Shown in pieces: positions 43,052 through 52,379 of a DNA stretch of 64,000 nucleotides. Below the pieces are notes generated by a model. It was not told where the DNA came from, ran no database searches, and saw nothing but the letters and a program-made list of their open reading frames with translations. The translations under genes and the position numbers were made by a program. This stretch comes from Luteibacter sp. (GTDB taxonomy: Bacteria > Pseudomonadota > Gammaproteobacteria > Xanthomonadales > Rhodanobacteraceae): the NCBI RefSeq assembly GCF_009912395.1, contig NZ_WNDO01000002.1, forward strand, positions 124,001-188,000, given 5' to 3'. The first letter of the stretch is position 1. Every line of letters starts with the position of its first letter.

Positions 43052-44379
43052 GAGCCGATCTCCGGCAGGTACATGATCTCCACGCGGCGGTTGCGTGCCC
43101 GATTGGCGGGTATGTCGACCGGCGTGGCCACGGGTTGGGACGGCCCCGCGCCGCTGGAGTCGAGGCGGCGCGGATCGTTCAGTCCCGTCGCGAGGATGGA
43201 CGCCGTGTTGCGGGCACGCTGGGTGGAAAGGTCGAAGTTGTCCTTGAAGCGCAGCGAGCGCACGGGCTGGTCGTCGGTGTGGCCAACCACCACGACCCGT
43301 CCCGGAACCTGGTTGAGCGCCCAGGTGATCCGATGCAGTAGCGGCACTTCGTCGGCGACGATATCGGCACCGCCGGACGGGAACATCTCGGCTGCGGCCA
43401 GCCGTACGCTCGCGCGCCCGTCAGGCTGCTCGTCGATCGAGAGCTTGCCCGCCTGTTCCTCGGGGGCCAGCAATTGCTTGAGTGTCTTGCGCGCGACCGG
43501 CGTCCGCGGACGCGCATCGGGCGGCAGTGCGTTTTCGACGCCGATGGTGGCGAGGCGGCCGCCCAGGGGTTCGCCGAGGCCGTCCAGGCGATGGGAGAAA
43601 TACAGAAAGGCGACAAGCAGCATACAGGTGGCTGCAAGCACGATCATCCATGACGGAACATGGCGCAGGAACGGGTTGCGCCGGTCGTCCATGCCTCGCC
43701 AGTGGGGTGCCAGTTCGGTCGCGGGTGCCTCGCGCAGGCCGCGGATGCGCCGATAGAGGTCTTCCTGGATATCGGCCAGGCGTCCCAGGCCGCCGGGTTC
43801 GACGAGGTAGCGACCGCCGAAGCCCAGCGCGAGGCAGGTGTACATGAGTTCGATCAGGTCGAGGTGACGCGAGAAGTCCTGCACCAGTCGATCGAGGATC
43901 TGGAAGAACTTCGCGCCGCCGTAGGTCTCGCCATGAAAGGTCACCAGCAAGGTCTTTTGCGACCAGCCTGTCGGCTCGCCCCATGGGGTGTTCAGCACGG
44001 ACTCGTCGATCATGGTGCACAGGACATATCGCGCCGCGAGTACCGTCTGCGCAGGCACGCCAAGCGACTGGGTGTGGTTCTCGAACTGTCGGATCTGCGC
44101 GACGGCCTGTTCACGCAGACGGGGAATATCGGGCACGTCGACGCTGTGCCGCAGTTGCACGGAAAGAATCAACAGCGGGCTGGCGGCGCGCGCGATCGGA
44201 TTCGCGCCTCCCCGCAGGAAGTCGCCAAGCTCCGCCCGTGCCGGTGTCGGCATGGCCGGTCTCATGCGATCGTCGACGGGAAGTACCCCGTAGCCGGGAA
44301 CATCCGCGCGCGGACGAATGACCGTACGGTCATCGTCGGGGCGCAGCGTGGCGTCGTCGTCGTGCATGCCTTGCATCAT
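43048..44379 (-). CDS. tssL: Type VI secretion membrane protein TssL (DotU) with OmpA domain
   Basis: A 443-residue evolved TssL. The cytoplasmic DotU hook is at about 55-235 (NPIARAASPLLILSVQLR, CTMIDESVLNTPWG, FFQILDRL). A single membrane segment is at 243-261. The periplasmic C-terminus (about 330-440) is an OmpA/MotB peptidoglycan-binding domain (RVVVVGHTDDQPVRS, LSTQRARNTASIL, NRARNRRVEIMYLP). It anchors the secretion complex to the cell wall. Two ATG codons are at 44379 and 44376; the first is chosen. It lies 4 nt after tssK. Confidence 0.95.
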   Translation of the reverse strand: MMQGMHDDDATLRPDDDRTVIRPRADVPGYGVLPVDDRMRPAMPTPARAELGDFLRGGANPIARAASPLLILSVQLRHSVDVPDIPRLREQAVAQIRQFENHTQSLGVPAQTVLAARYVLCTMIDESVLNTPWGEPTGWSQKTLLVTFHGETYGGAKFFQILDRLVQDFSRHLDLIELMYTCLALGFGGRYLVEPGGLGRLADIQEDLYRRIRGLREAPATELAPHWRGMDDRRNPFLRHVPSWMIVLAATCMLLVAFLYFSHRLDGLGEPLGGRLATIGVENALPPDARPRTPVARKTLKQLLAPEEQAGKLSIDEQPDGRASVRLAAAEMFPSGGADIVADEVPLLHRITWALNQVPGRVVVVGHTDDQPVRSLRFKDNFDLSTQRARNTASILATGLNDPRRLDSSGAGPSQPVATPVDIPANRARNRRVEIMYLPEIGS

Positions 44380-44383
44380 CGGC

Positions 44384-45730
44384 TCATGTCCTCACCGCCC
44401 ACAGTTGCAGTTCCAGCCCGGCGAAGCCGCTGCCGAAATGCATCGCGATACCGCCGGAGGTACGCAACATGCGCCACATCGGCGACTGCTTGTCGCACTC
44501 GAAATACAGGTAGCCCGAGGTATAGGGCAGCTGCCGCGGCGCGACGGACATCGGCGAGACGCCGATGCCGGGCAATTGCAGGTTCACGAGATCGCGGATC
44601 TTCTCGACAGGGCCGATCTTCGACTGCGTCGGGAGCTGCCGGCGCATGTCTTCCGCGCGCAGGTCGGCCTTCGCCGCCAGCACGAAGGAGGCCGTATCCA
44701 GCAGCGTCGCATCGGACACGACACCTACCCATACGCCGTACTTGCGTTCCTGGAGGGGAATGGCGATGGCGGTCTGTTCCATCACCGCGCTCAGCGCGGC
44801 GCGAAGGGCGGCGATCACGGGTTCGAAACTCTCCCTCAGCGATTCGTGGCGATAGGCAGGGAAGGCCGCGACACGCTTGCCGGTCGCGGTGAACGTGGCG
44901 AGGTCGCCGGCGATCATTACCAGCACGCGGTAGAGCTCTTCCGGATGCAGGCTGGGCGAATCGGCGAGGTGGGCGACCAGGGGTTGGTAGCGATTGATCA
45001 CCTGCAACATGAGGAAATCGGCGATCTCGGCCGCCGCGCCACGGTCGGTCGCCACGACGCGCGCGGCCAACGCTTCGCCGCGCTGGTGAAGCAGGCCAAG
45101 CAATTCGGACAGGAAGCTGGTGAGTCGTGGCGAGGCCTGGCAGGCCAGCGCGGTTGGCACGAAGGCGTCGTCGATGAGCACATGGCGATCGGCGCGGCAT
45201 TCGACAATCTGCGCCACCGGAATCCGCAGCAAGCCCTCCGACGGTTCGTCCTGCGTGAGCAGGCGGGCGTTCATGCCACCGACCTCGAGCGGCGTGGTTC
45301 CCTCCATGCTGCCGGACGCATCGTGTACCTCGGTCTCGCGGACACGGAAGCGGCGCAGCGCATCCGTCCGCTCCGCTGGGTCACCGGGCCAGCCGCTGTC
45401 CGGGCGGGTGGGTGAACGTAGGGGGAGGGTGAGGAAGACTGTCCGGTCGCGACAGTTGGCCGAGACGTCCATCGGTGGGGGCAGCGGATCGTCCGTCGGC
45501 ATGGCGAACGGCGTGCCATCGGGAAACACGCCGCGGCAGCTCCTGATCGCGAGCTTGCCGATCGCCAGGAGGTCGCGATCGATCTCCAGGTCGTGGAAAC
45601 CCCAGGCGTGCGCACGCAAGGTGCCGGCGCGAAGTTCCACGAGCCGCTCCATGTAACGTTCCTGCTGTTGCAGGTGCTGGGGGCGAAGGAACAGTCCTTC
45701 GCTCCAGACGACTTTGTTGGTCTGGCTCAT
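44384..45730 (-). CDS. tssK: Type VI secretion baseplate protein TssK
   Basis: A 448-residue TssK beginning NKVVWSEGLFLRPQHLQQQERY, the family signature. The middle contains LLTQDEPSEGLLRIPVAQI and a helical bundle, and the end has FECDKQSPMWRMLRTSGGIAMHFG. It links the baseplate (TssFG) to the membrane complex (TssL/TssM). Its start overlaps the tagH stop by 4 nt, so no tssJ is inserted where it is often found. Length is normal for the family. Confidence 0.95.
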   Translation of the reverse strand: MSQTNKVVWSEGLFLRPQHLQQQERYMERLVELRAGTLRAHAWGFHDLEIDRDLLAIGKLAIRSCRGVFPDGTPFAMPTDDPLPPPMDVSANCRDRTVFLTLPLRSPTRPDSGWPGDPAERTDALRRFRVRETEVHDASGSMEGTTPLEVGGMNARLLTQDEPSEGLLRIPVAQIVECRADRHVLIDDAFVPTALACQASPRLTSFLSELLGLLHQRGEALAARVVATDRGAAAEIADFLMLQVINRYQPLVAHLADSPSLHPEELYRVLVMIAGDLATFTATGKRVAAFPAYRHESLRESFEPVIAALRAALSAVMEQTAIAIPLQERKYGVWVGVVSDATLLDTASFVLAAKADLRAEDMRRQLPTQSKIGPVEKIRDLVNLQLPGIGVSPMSVAPRQLPYTSGYLYFECDKQSPMWRMLRTSGGIAMHFGSGFAGLELQLWAVRT

Positions 45731-46992
45731 GACGATGTCCCTCCCTGAGCGAAGATGTGTTGCCGATGGGACTTCAGGCGCGCGAGTTGTTCCTCATAGG
45801 CCTGTGCGAACACATCGCCGAACAGGCGCTGGAAGCAATCGTCCGGATTGGTGGTGAGGGCCTGGAACTGGCGGCGGTAGATGTCCCAGGGCTGCTCCTT
45901 CCGCCGGAAAGGCGCCCGACCGACAGGGGCCGAGGGTTCGAAACCCGCGGGATCGAAGCGTTCGAGCATCGCGTGGAAGGCGGTGCGCATGCCGAACAGC
46001 ATCGCCACCTGGTGATGGCGGATGTCTTCGACCGCGTCGTCGAGCGCGGCCTCGCCGGTGAGGAAGGCGGGATTGGCGGGCGAAAGGAGCTTGCTCACCG
46101 CTTCCTGGGCGTTCGGCGCGAACTTCAGCGGATTGTTCTCCGACCGCTGGATGACCGTGACCGGCAGGCGGAAGGTGTTCTTCAGTTCGTTGCGTGCCCG
46201 CAGGACATCGATGATGCCGTCGATGGCGGCATGGAACAGGCCATGCAGATCCGCCTGCGGTGCATCGGGCGTGGGCTGCGCGGTGATGGGCTCGGGCGTG
46301 GCACGTTCGACGGAGACGGACGGTTCGGGCTCTGCCGGCGGCACGCCGGTGAGTTCCCAGTTCTCGGGCAGCGTGGGCGCGGATGTGCCGCTTCCGGTCG
46401 TCCGTGGAGGATGGAACAGGTCCGCGCTGCCGGGCGTGTGGTTCCAGCTGTCCTCGAACGATGGTTCCGGCGTTGCCATGGCCGGCGCCGCATCGAGGAA
46501 GGCGAGGGGATCGAGCGCGGGATCGATCATGCCCAACGAGGACGTTCCGGGGATCAGCGGTTCCGCATCGTCGGGAATCGGTGTCGTGGGAAGCGCTGGC
46601 GTGGGCATCGCGGGTGCCGTCGCCATCGCATCGTGGCGCGCTGCCGTGGCGGTGTCGTCGGAGGCGATGTCCACGCCGATCTCGAAGGTGTCCACGTGCA
46701 GACGGTCACCGTCCTTCAATGGCGTGGGGTGGCCCTTTCGCAAGGGTTCGCCGTTGAGCAGCATGCCGTTGGAACTGCGATCTTCGAGGAAGTAGGTGTC
46801 GTCGACGTAGCGGACGACCGCGTGCAGCCGCGAGACTCCCGGTGCGCGCAGGGTCCACTCGCAGTCCTCGGCGCGGCCGATGCGGCCGCCTTCGCTGTCG
46901 AAGCACTTGCGCGCGTCGCTACCGAATTGTTCGGCATGTGCGGCGTTGACCGACAGGGTGAGTGTGCGTGACGTATCCATGGCATACCTCAT
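45727..46992 (-). CDS. tagH: FHA-domain T6SS protein TagH (Fha)
   Basis: A 421-residue protein from ATG 46992, which overlaps the preceding stop; ATG 46980 is an alternative. The FHA domain (about 27-105) has GGRIGRAEDCEWTLR, the SRLHA motif and DRSSNGMLLNGEPL, needed to bind phosphothreonine. A Pro-rich acidic linker (110-240) follows. The C-terminal TagH domain has DLHGLFHAAIDGIIDVLRAR, RSENNPLKFAPNAQEAVSKLL and FQRLFGDVFAQAYEEQL. It should be the substrate of the kinase and phosphatase encoded downstream and promote assembly of the apparatus. Confidence 0.92.
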   Translation of the reverse strand: MRYAMDTSRTLTLSVNAAHAEQFGSDARKCFDSEGGRIGRAEDCEWTLRAPGVSRLHAVVRYVDDTYFLEDRSSNGMLLNGEPLRKGHPTPLKDGDRLHVDTFEIGVDIASDDTATAARHDAMATAPAMPTPALPTTPIPDDAEPLIPGTSSLGMIDPALDPLAFLDAAPAMATPEPSFEDSWNHTPGSADLFHPPRTTGSGTSAPTLPENWELTGVPPAEPEPSVSVERATPEPITAQPTPDAPQADLHGLFHAAIDGIIDVLRARNELKNTFRLPVTVIQRSENNPLKFAPNAQEAVSKLLSPANPAFLTGEAALDDAVEDIRHHQVAMLFGMRTAFHAMLERFDPAGFEPSAPVGRAPFRRKEQPWDIYRRQFQALTTNPDDCFQRLFGDVFAQAYEEQLARLKSHRQHIFAQGGTSS

Positions 46993-47510
46993 GGGGATGG
47001 CGCGACGGTGTCGAGCAGGCCGAGCGCGTCGCGAATGCACGCATCGCGGGCGGGCACGAAGCCCTCCGGGGCGATGGCGGCGAGGCGGGTAAGGGTGGCG
47101 ACGACGGCATGCGCGGCCTGCACGCGGGTGGCGTCCTCCGCGGACCAGGCGGCCGTCGCGGCAAGCCAGGCGCCGATCGTCGCGCAACGATGGCTCACCG
47201 CGAAGTCGAGCGCCTGCTGCCGATGCGTATCGAGCGGATCGCGAAGCCATGCCTCGGCCAGCGCGAGGCCCTGCTGATCGGAGGCATCAAGGATATGTCG
47301 ACGTGCCCGACCGCATACCCACGCCACTGCGTATCCGGGTTGGAGCAGGTGCGCCTGCAACTTCAACGCATCGTCCGCAAGCTGGTGTTCCAGCAGGTTC
47401 GACACCGCCGCGCGGGCCGAGGATGTCGGTGCCAGAGCGGACAGCGCGGCGGGGGTGAGGGCCATGCGTACGGCGGCGTCGTGGATGGGATGCATGGGGA
47501 CCTCGTTCAT
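46989..47510 (-). CDS. DUF6931-like T6SS-associated protein
   Basis: A 173-residue helical protein, Ala- and Leu-rich, containing LLEHQLADDALKLQAHLLQPGYAVAWVC and ATIGAWLAATAAWSAEDATRV. This pattern resembles the DUF6931 family often found beside vgrG or tagH in T6SS loci. The role is not established. Its ATG overlaps the vgrG stop and its own stop overlaps the tagH start, so it is embedded in the operon. It could be an adaptor or chaperone; I have no evidence beyond location. Confidence 0.7.
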   Translation of the reverse strand: MNEVPMHPIHDAAVRMALTPAALSALAPTSSARAAVSNLLEHQLADDALKLQAHLLQPGYAVAWVCGRARRHILDASDQQGLALAEAWLRDPLDTHRQQALDFAVSHRCATIGAWLAATAAWSAEDATRVQAAHAVVATLTRLAAIAPEGFVPARDACIRDALGLLDTVAPSP

Positions 47511-49375
47511 ACCGGCATCGGCATGGGTGGCATGCCGTTGATCAGGACGGGCGTCCCGTTGATCAGCACCGGCATGCCCTTGATCGTGAGCAAGGTGTTC
47601 GCCATGACCTCCATGGCGCCCATCGCGTTGATCTTGCAGTTCGCACCGGCTTCGACATCGACGGAGACGGAGCCTTTCAGCTGGAGGGAGAGGCCGCTTA
47701 TCTCGATCTCGCCCGTGCTTTTCATCACCAGTCGCGAAGCGCCCGTGACCAGTTCGATCTGCTGGCCGGCCACCAGTCGGTAGTTGCGCCCAGTGTCCAC
47801 GTCGTGGTCGCGTTCGGCTTCCTCGCGCATGTCCTGCTGGGCGTGCAGCAACAGTTCCTCGCTGCCGGCCTTGTCTTCAAAACGGATCTCGTTGTAGTCG
47901 GCGGGACCGCCACCCGGATGGCTCCGACTCTTGACGCCGCTGCGCGTCTTCTCGGACGGAAGGTCGTAGGGCGGCATGTTGTCGGCGTTGTACACGCTGC
48001 CGACGATCAGGGGCCGGTCCGGGTTGCCTTCCAGGAAGCTGACGACCACCTCCTGGCCCACGCGCGGTATCTGCACCGCGCCCCATCGCTTGCCGGCCCA
48101 CCCGGATGCCACGCGCACGGGACAGGACTGATCGGCCTTCGGCTTGCCCGGTGGGTTCCAGAAGAACGTGACCTGCACGCGCCCGTACTTGTCCACGGCG
48201 ATGTCCTCCGGCGTCGTGCCGTACACCACGGCGGTCTGCAAGCCGGCGATACGCGGATGCGGCGTCGTGGCGAGGGTGCGGAATGGCTGCTGGCTGGCGA
48301 TCACCTTGAACTCGCAGGCGAAGGGGCTCTCGTCCATGTCCGGTGCGCCGCCACCGGTCTGATAGTCCACTTCCACCAGGCGAATGGTGGTTTCGATGAC
48401 GAGGTATTCGCGATTCGCGGCGCCGAGGGGAAAGTCCTTCAGCGTGAACAGGATGCCCGTGGCCATGCCGGCGGCGTCGGTCACTCCGGAGGAGGTGGCC
48501 TGGCGCACGCTGAGGGCATCCACGCGCACCTGCGCGTAGCGGTTGCCATCCTTCACCTGCTGCTCGTAGCCCTGGGTCTGGTAGGGATAGTCGTAGATGT
48601 CCAGGTTGGAGATGCCGTGCGCATGGGCGTGGTCGGTGACTTCCTCGTTGGCGGCCAGCGACGCCTTGGGCCGCAGATAGTCGTAATCGTCCAGGCGCAC
48701 GCGGGTGGGATTGACGGTGTTGGCGAGGGACCACTCGCTGATCGATGCCTTGACCCGGTGGCCGCGCTCGGTGGGCGGTGCATAGGGGATCTGCTCGAAG
48801 GTGGAGACGGTCTTGTGGGCACCGAGCGAGTCGGAGAGCACCATGGTGTGCGTGCTGCGGGTGTGGGTGAAGTAGTAGTAGATGCCCTCCTGTTCCATCA
48901 GCCGACTGATGAAGTCGAAGTAGCTTTCCCGGTATTGCACGCAGTACTCGCGGGCGGTGTAGCTGCCGCTGAGGCTGAGTTTTACGTCGCCGTAGCCGAA
49001 CTCCGCCAGCAGTGCGCGAACGATATCGGGCACGGTCTGGTTCTTGTAGATACGGCAGTCCAGGGTCTGTTTCAGCAGCCAGGGCTTGGGAACGAGGTGC
49101 ACTTTGTAGACGGCGTAGCGCACGTTGTCGACCATCACGAAGCCCGTTTGCTCCGCTTCCGCGACGATGCCGTTGAAGTAGCGGACATAGCCTTGTGGCG
49201 TGGTGAGGGTGACCGTCATCGGGGTACCCAGCAGGGCGCGCAAGTCGATGGACACGTCCCGACTAATCGCCTCGACGTCGTAGGCAAACAGGCGTCCCAA
49301 CTGCTCGGCCGCGGTCATGTTGGAGAACAGCAAGGTTTCGCCGAGCGACGAGGTGAGTTGGATCGCATGGGCCAT
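47507..49375 (-). CDS. vgrG: Type VI secretion spike VgrG (TssI)
   Basis: A 622-residue VgrG. The gp27-like part (1-380) has LFSNMTAAEQLGRLFAYDVE, RESYFDFISRLMEQEGIYYYF and DDYDYLRPKASL. The gp5-like OB and needle part has DKYGRVQVTFFW, RVASGWAGKRWGAVQIPRVG and GNPDRPLIVGSVYNADNMPP. The last 100 residues form a beta-helix tip ending NGTPVLINGMPPMPMP. There is no added enzymatic domain, so this is a structural spike whose effectors must bind non-covalently. The start overlaps the preceding methyltransferase stop by 1 nt. Confidence 0.95.
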   Translation of the reverse strand: MAHAIQLTSSLGETLLFSNMTAAEQLGRLFAYDVEAISRDVSIDLRALLGTPMTVTLTTPQGYVRYFNGIVAEAEQTGFVMVDNVRYAVYKVHLVPKPWLLKQTLDCRIYKNQTVPDIVRALLAEFGYGDVKLSLSGSYTAREYCVQYRESYFDFISRLMEQEGIYYYFTHTRSTHTMVLSDSLGAHKTVSTFEQIPYAPPTERGHRVKASISEWSLANTVNPTRVRLDDYDYLRPKASLAANEEVTDHAHAHGISNLDIYDYPYQTQGYEQQVKDGNRYAQVRVDALSVRQATSSGVTDAAGMATGILFTLKDFPLGAANREYLVIETTIRLVEVDYQTGGGAPDMDESPFACEFKVIASQQPFRTLATTPHPRIAGLQTAVVYGTTPEDIAVDKYGRVQVTFFWNPPGKPKADQSCPVRVASGWAGKRWGAVQIPRVGQEVVVSFLEGNPDRPLIVGSVYNADNMPPYDLPSEKTRSGVKSRSHPGGGPADYNEIRFEDKAGSEELLLHAQQDMREEAERDHDVDTGRNYRLVAGQQIELVTGASRLVMKSTGEIEISGLSLQLKGSVSVDVEAGANCKINAMGAMEVMANTLLTIKGMPVLINGTPVLINGMPPMPMPV

Positions 49376-50739
49376 CAGTGTTCTCCTGGCGACATGCGTC
49401 GCGCCGTCACCACCCAGCCGTCGACCCAGCGCCCGGCTTCGCGGCGCAAGGTGTCGGGGGCGATGTCCACATGGTCGAAGCCGGCGTCGCGGAGCGCCCT
49501 GGCGACGTAGGTCGCCGAGTGGCGGTAGCGGCCGCTCGGCGTGAGCCGGTAGGGCCGCTCGTCGTCCAGTGCCTCAAGGGTGAAGGCGACGACGCCATGG
49601 TCGCGCAGCGCGCGATAGGTCGCGTTGAAGAAGGTATTCAGTTCGCCAAAATAGACCAGCGTGTCCGCGCACACGACGAGGTCGTAGCGCGAGGCGTCGT
49701 CGAGATGACGGGTCAGCTCGGCTTCGTGCAGTTCGTCGTAGCAGCCGCGAGCCGCCGCCTTGTCGATCATCGAGGCACTCAGATCCACACCCACCAGCCG
49801 CCGTGCCCGTGCGCGTAGCAGCGGTCCGCACAAGCCGGTGCCACAGCCGGCGTCGAGCACGTCCAGGGCATCGCGGTGTGGCAGGTTGTCGATCGCGGCG
49901 ACCAGCGCGTCGGGCGCGCGGTAGGCGAGATGGCCGATCAGCTGGTCGTCGAAGCTGTTGGCGAAGCGGTCGAAGAGGTTCCTGATATAGGCGTCGTCGG
50001 CCCTGTCCGGAGCGTCGATAGCGCCGCAGGCGGCCAGCATGTGGCGCGGTACCGGATGATCCGGATCGCGGGTCGACCAGGCACGATAGACCTCGGTCGC
50101 CTCGTCGATGCGTTCCAGTCCATACAGGGCCATGCCCAATGCTTCCAGGAGGCCGGCGTGATCCGGCTGGATGCCCAGCCCCGAACGGAATATGTCCACG
50201 GCCGACTCGATGTCCTCGCGTCGCTCCGGGTGGGTGCATAGGAACCGGCCGTAGAAGTAGTGCGCGCGAACATCGGCCGGATGCGTGCGCAGCCAGTGCC
50301 GGTAGACCAGGCGTGCCTCGTCGTCCGCGCCGCGGGCTTCCAGCAGCACGGCCAGGTTGCCCAGCGCCTGCGGATGAGCGGGTGCGAGGGTCACCGCGCG
50401 ACGGTAGCTCGCTTCGGCGTCTTCCAGGTCGCCGCATTCCTTGTGGATGTTGCCCAGGTTGTTGTGCGCGTCGGGCTGGGTGGGCAGGAGGGATATCGCT
50501 TGCCGGAGAAACGCCACGCCGACCTCGCTGCGACCTCGCTGGTGCATCAGCACGCCCAGGTAATGCAAGGTATCCGTCCGCGTAGCCGGTACACCGGCCA
50601 ACGGCCGGTAAAGGCGCTCGGCGGTGTCGAGGTCGCCTGCCTGATGCGCGGCCATGGCATGCCGCAGGCGGGCGATCGCTTCTTTTTTCGGGAGCGCGTG
50701 GCCGTCGGGCTTCCGGTCGGAACGTGGGTCACGAAGCAT
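49375..50739 (-). CDS. TPR protein with SAM-dependent methyltransferase domain
   Basis: A 454-residue protein. Residues about 20-225 are TPR-like repeats (DTLHYLGVLMHQRGRSEVGV, AHNNLGNIHKECGDLEDAEA, ALGNLAVLLEARG). Residues about 285-445 are a class I methyltransferase: motif I DAGCGTGLCG (296-305), VGVDLSASMIDKA, DLVVCADTLVYFGEL and the end VTARRMSPG. The gene lies between vgrG and the tandem unknown pair, where T6SS adaptors or effector-modifying enzymes are often encoded. It may modify cargo or be an accessory; the substrate is unknown. It starts 4 nt after the preceding stop. Confidence 0.82.
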   Translation of the reverse strand: MLRDPRSDRKPDGHALPKKEAIARLRHAMAAHQAGDLDTAERLYRPLAGVPATRTDTLHYLGVLMHQRGRSEVGVAFLRQAISLLPTQPDAHNNLGNIHKECGDLEDAEASYRRAVTLAPAHPQALGNLAVLLEARGADDEARLVYRHWLRTHPADVRAHYFYGRFLCTHPERREDIESAVDIFRSGLGIQPDHAGLLEALGMALYGLERIDEATEVYRAWSTRDPDHPVPRHMLAACGAIDAPDRADDAYIRNLFDRFANSFDDQLIGHLAYRAPDALVAAIDNLPHRDALDVLDAGCGTGLCGPLLRARARRLVGVDLSASMIDKAAARGCYDELHEAELTRHLDDASRYDLVVCADTLVYFGELNTFFNATYRALRDHGVVAFTLEALDDERPYRLTPSGRYRHSATYVARALRDAGFDHVDIAPDTLRREAGRWVDGWVVTARRMSPGEH

Positions 50740-50743
50740 CGCG

Positions 50744-52327
50744 TCACGCCTCCACGGTCAGGATTTTCTGGAAGGGGGCGAGCTTGCGTTTCATGCCGGT
50801 CCAGTCGCCCTGCACGGGTGTCGGAGCGATGTTCAGCAAACCTTCGCGGACATCGTCCTTGGCGATGCAATGGAAGTTGTAGCCCACCTCTTCGAGGTAG
50901 AGCTGCCCCCAGAGCTTCAGGCTGTCCAGGGAGTTCGACGCATCGATGAATCGATCCTTGTGGGCATCGCTTATGTCCTTGACGCTTTTCGGAGCGATCT
51001 GGCTGTCGCCCCCTTCGAACAGGTTGAGCAGGCGCATCTTGTCGCCGCATACGCCGCTGTTGAGGGCAAGGATGGAAATGGCCGGTGTGCCCACGGCGTA
51101 TCGACGGAACCAGCGGTTGAAGGCCACGGGTTGCCTGTACAGCGACATGGGCTGCTCACGGATCAGGAAATGATGCCGGGCCTCCTCGAAGAACCGGTTC
51201 ATGCGATGGATGTCGTACAGCTTCCACGCGGTACCCACCACCGCCTCGATCACGGCGAAGACGAGGCTGGTCACGGCGCTTCCCGCGGCGGCACTCAGGC
51301 CTTCGACGGTGATCTTCGTGGAGCCTTTCATCGCTTCATACAGGCCCGCGCAGGTGCGTTGCTCCATCGCACGATGGATCTCGCCGACGATGCTGGTCGC
51401 ATAGCCGGGCATCATCGGCATCTGTCGTCCATGGACATAGGCCTTGTAACGGGCGTGGCCCGAATACAGGGCGTCCACCAAGCCATTGGCAATCGACATG
51501 CCGCCGCTCATGAACGGTAGGGCGTTGGTAAAAAAATGGGCACCGAGGATGTTGGTGGCGACACGCAGCGGCCCAGGCGCGCCATCCCATAGCACGCGCT
51601 TGAGACCGCCACTGTCCGGGGTCTTGCCGCTCTCCTCCCTGGCAACCATGTCCTTGGTGATCTCCGCGCCGATGGCTCCCAAGGCCTGGTTGACGTTTTC
51701 TTGCGCGGTGCGTAATTCCCGTGACGCGGGCATCGGTGGCGTCTGTCCCTGCAGCTGACGCGAAGTGATCTTCCTACGGATGTCCTTCAATGCCTTCGAT
51801 GTCTTCGATATCGTGGAGGGAAGCTCTTTGATCGCGGGTATGGCCTTGCTGGTGTCCTGCATGCCGATCTGCTTCGTTTCATCGCCTTCGTAACCGAGCA
51901 CGCCACCCGCCAGGTCCAGCGCGCCGTGGGTGATGACTTCAAAGTAGTCGTCGCACCTCAGCCCCGAGAAAAGATAGAGCACGCCAAGCCGGGCGTTGGC
52001 CATGTCGTCGACCAGCTGTGCGGGCGCACCGGGGATGTCGTCGATGTCGCCGGTGGTGAGCTCCCGTTCGAGTTGCGTGACGATGCTCGTCTTGTTGCGA
52101 TGCGAGGAGCGCCAGGCATCGCCATTGCCTTGCGTCTTCTTCCAGGTGTCGAACGCCTGTCGAAGGTTCCGCAGGCCGCTCGCCGAACGCGCGCTTATGT
52201 AGCCGTCGATGAAGATGTCGAGGGCCTGCAGTTGGGCGCTGCGTATCCGGAACAGGCTGGAGGTTTCCCGGATCCATTCCTGGTAGGTGAAGGGCAGGCG
52301 GGGCAGGCCGGTGCGTTGGACGGTCAT
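50744..52327 (-). CDS. Unknown T6SS-locus protein, copy 2 of a tandem paralogue pair
   Basis: A 527-residue protein related along its whole length to the next upstream gene. Shared blocks: LPRL (8-11) and W18; GNGDAWRSSHRN (67-78); NARLGVLYLFSGLRCD (111-126); ITHGALDLAGG; CAGLY (326); TAWKLYDIHRM (366-376); VCGDKMR (427); VGYNF (481). Hydrophobic, Gly/Ala-rich stretches lie at about 266-290 and 343-366 and could enter a membrane. No catalytic triad or known toxin domain is recognised. Its place between clpV and vgrG suggests cargo effector or accessory. GGAG 8 nt before ATG supports the start. No small immunity gene is adjacent. Confidence 0.8.
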   Translation of the reverse strand: MTVQRTGLPRLPFTYQEWIRETSSLFRIRSAQLQALDIFIDGYISARSASGLRNLRQAFDTWKKTQGNGDAWRSSHRNKTSIVTQLERELTTGDIDDIPGAPAQLVDDMANARLGVLYLFSGLRCDDYFEVITHGALDLAGGVLGYEGDETKQIGMQDTSKAIPAIKELPSTISKTSKALKDIRRKITSRQLQGQTPPMPASRELRTAQENVNQALGAIGAEITKDMVAREESGKTPDSGGLKRVLWDGAPGPLRVATNILGAHFFTNALPFMSGGMSIANGLVDALYSGHARYKAYVHGRQMPMMPGYATSIVGEIHRAMEQRTCAGLYEAMKGSTKITVEGLSAAAGSAVTSLVFAVIEAVVGTAWKLYDIHRMNRFFEEARHHFLIREQPMSLYRQPVAFNRWFRRYAVGTPAISILALNSGVCGDKMRLLNLFEGGDSQIAPKSVKDISDAHKDRFIDASNSLDSLKLWGQLYLEEVGYNFHCIAKDDVREGLLNIAPTPVQGDWTGMKRKLAPFQKILTVEA

Positions 52328-52379
52328 GACGACATCTCCTGGAGCGTGGCGTGTATCGACGAGCGGGTAATCCTGTAGG

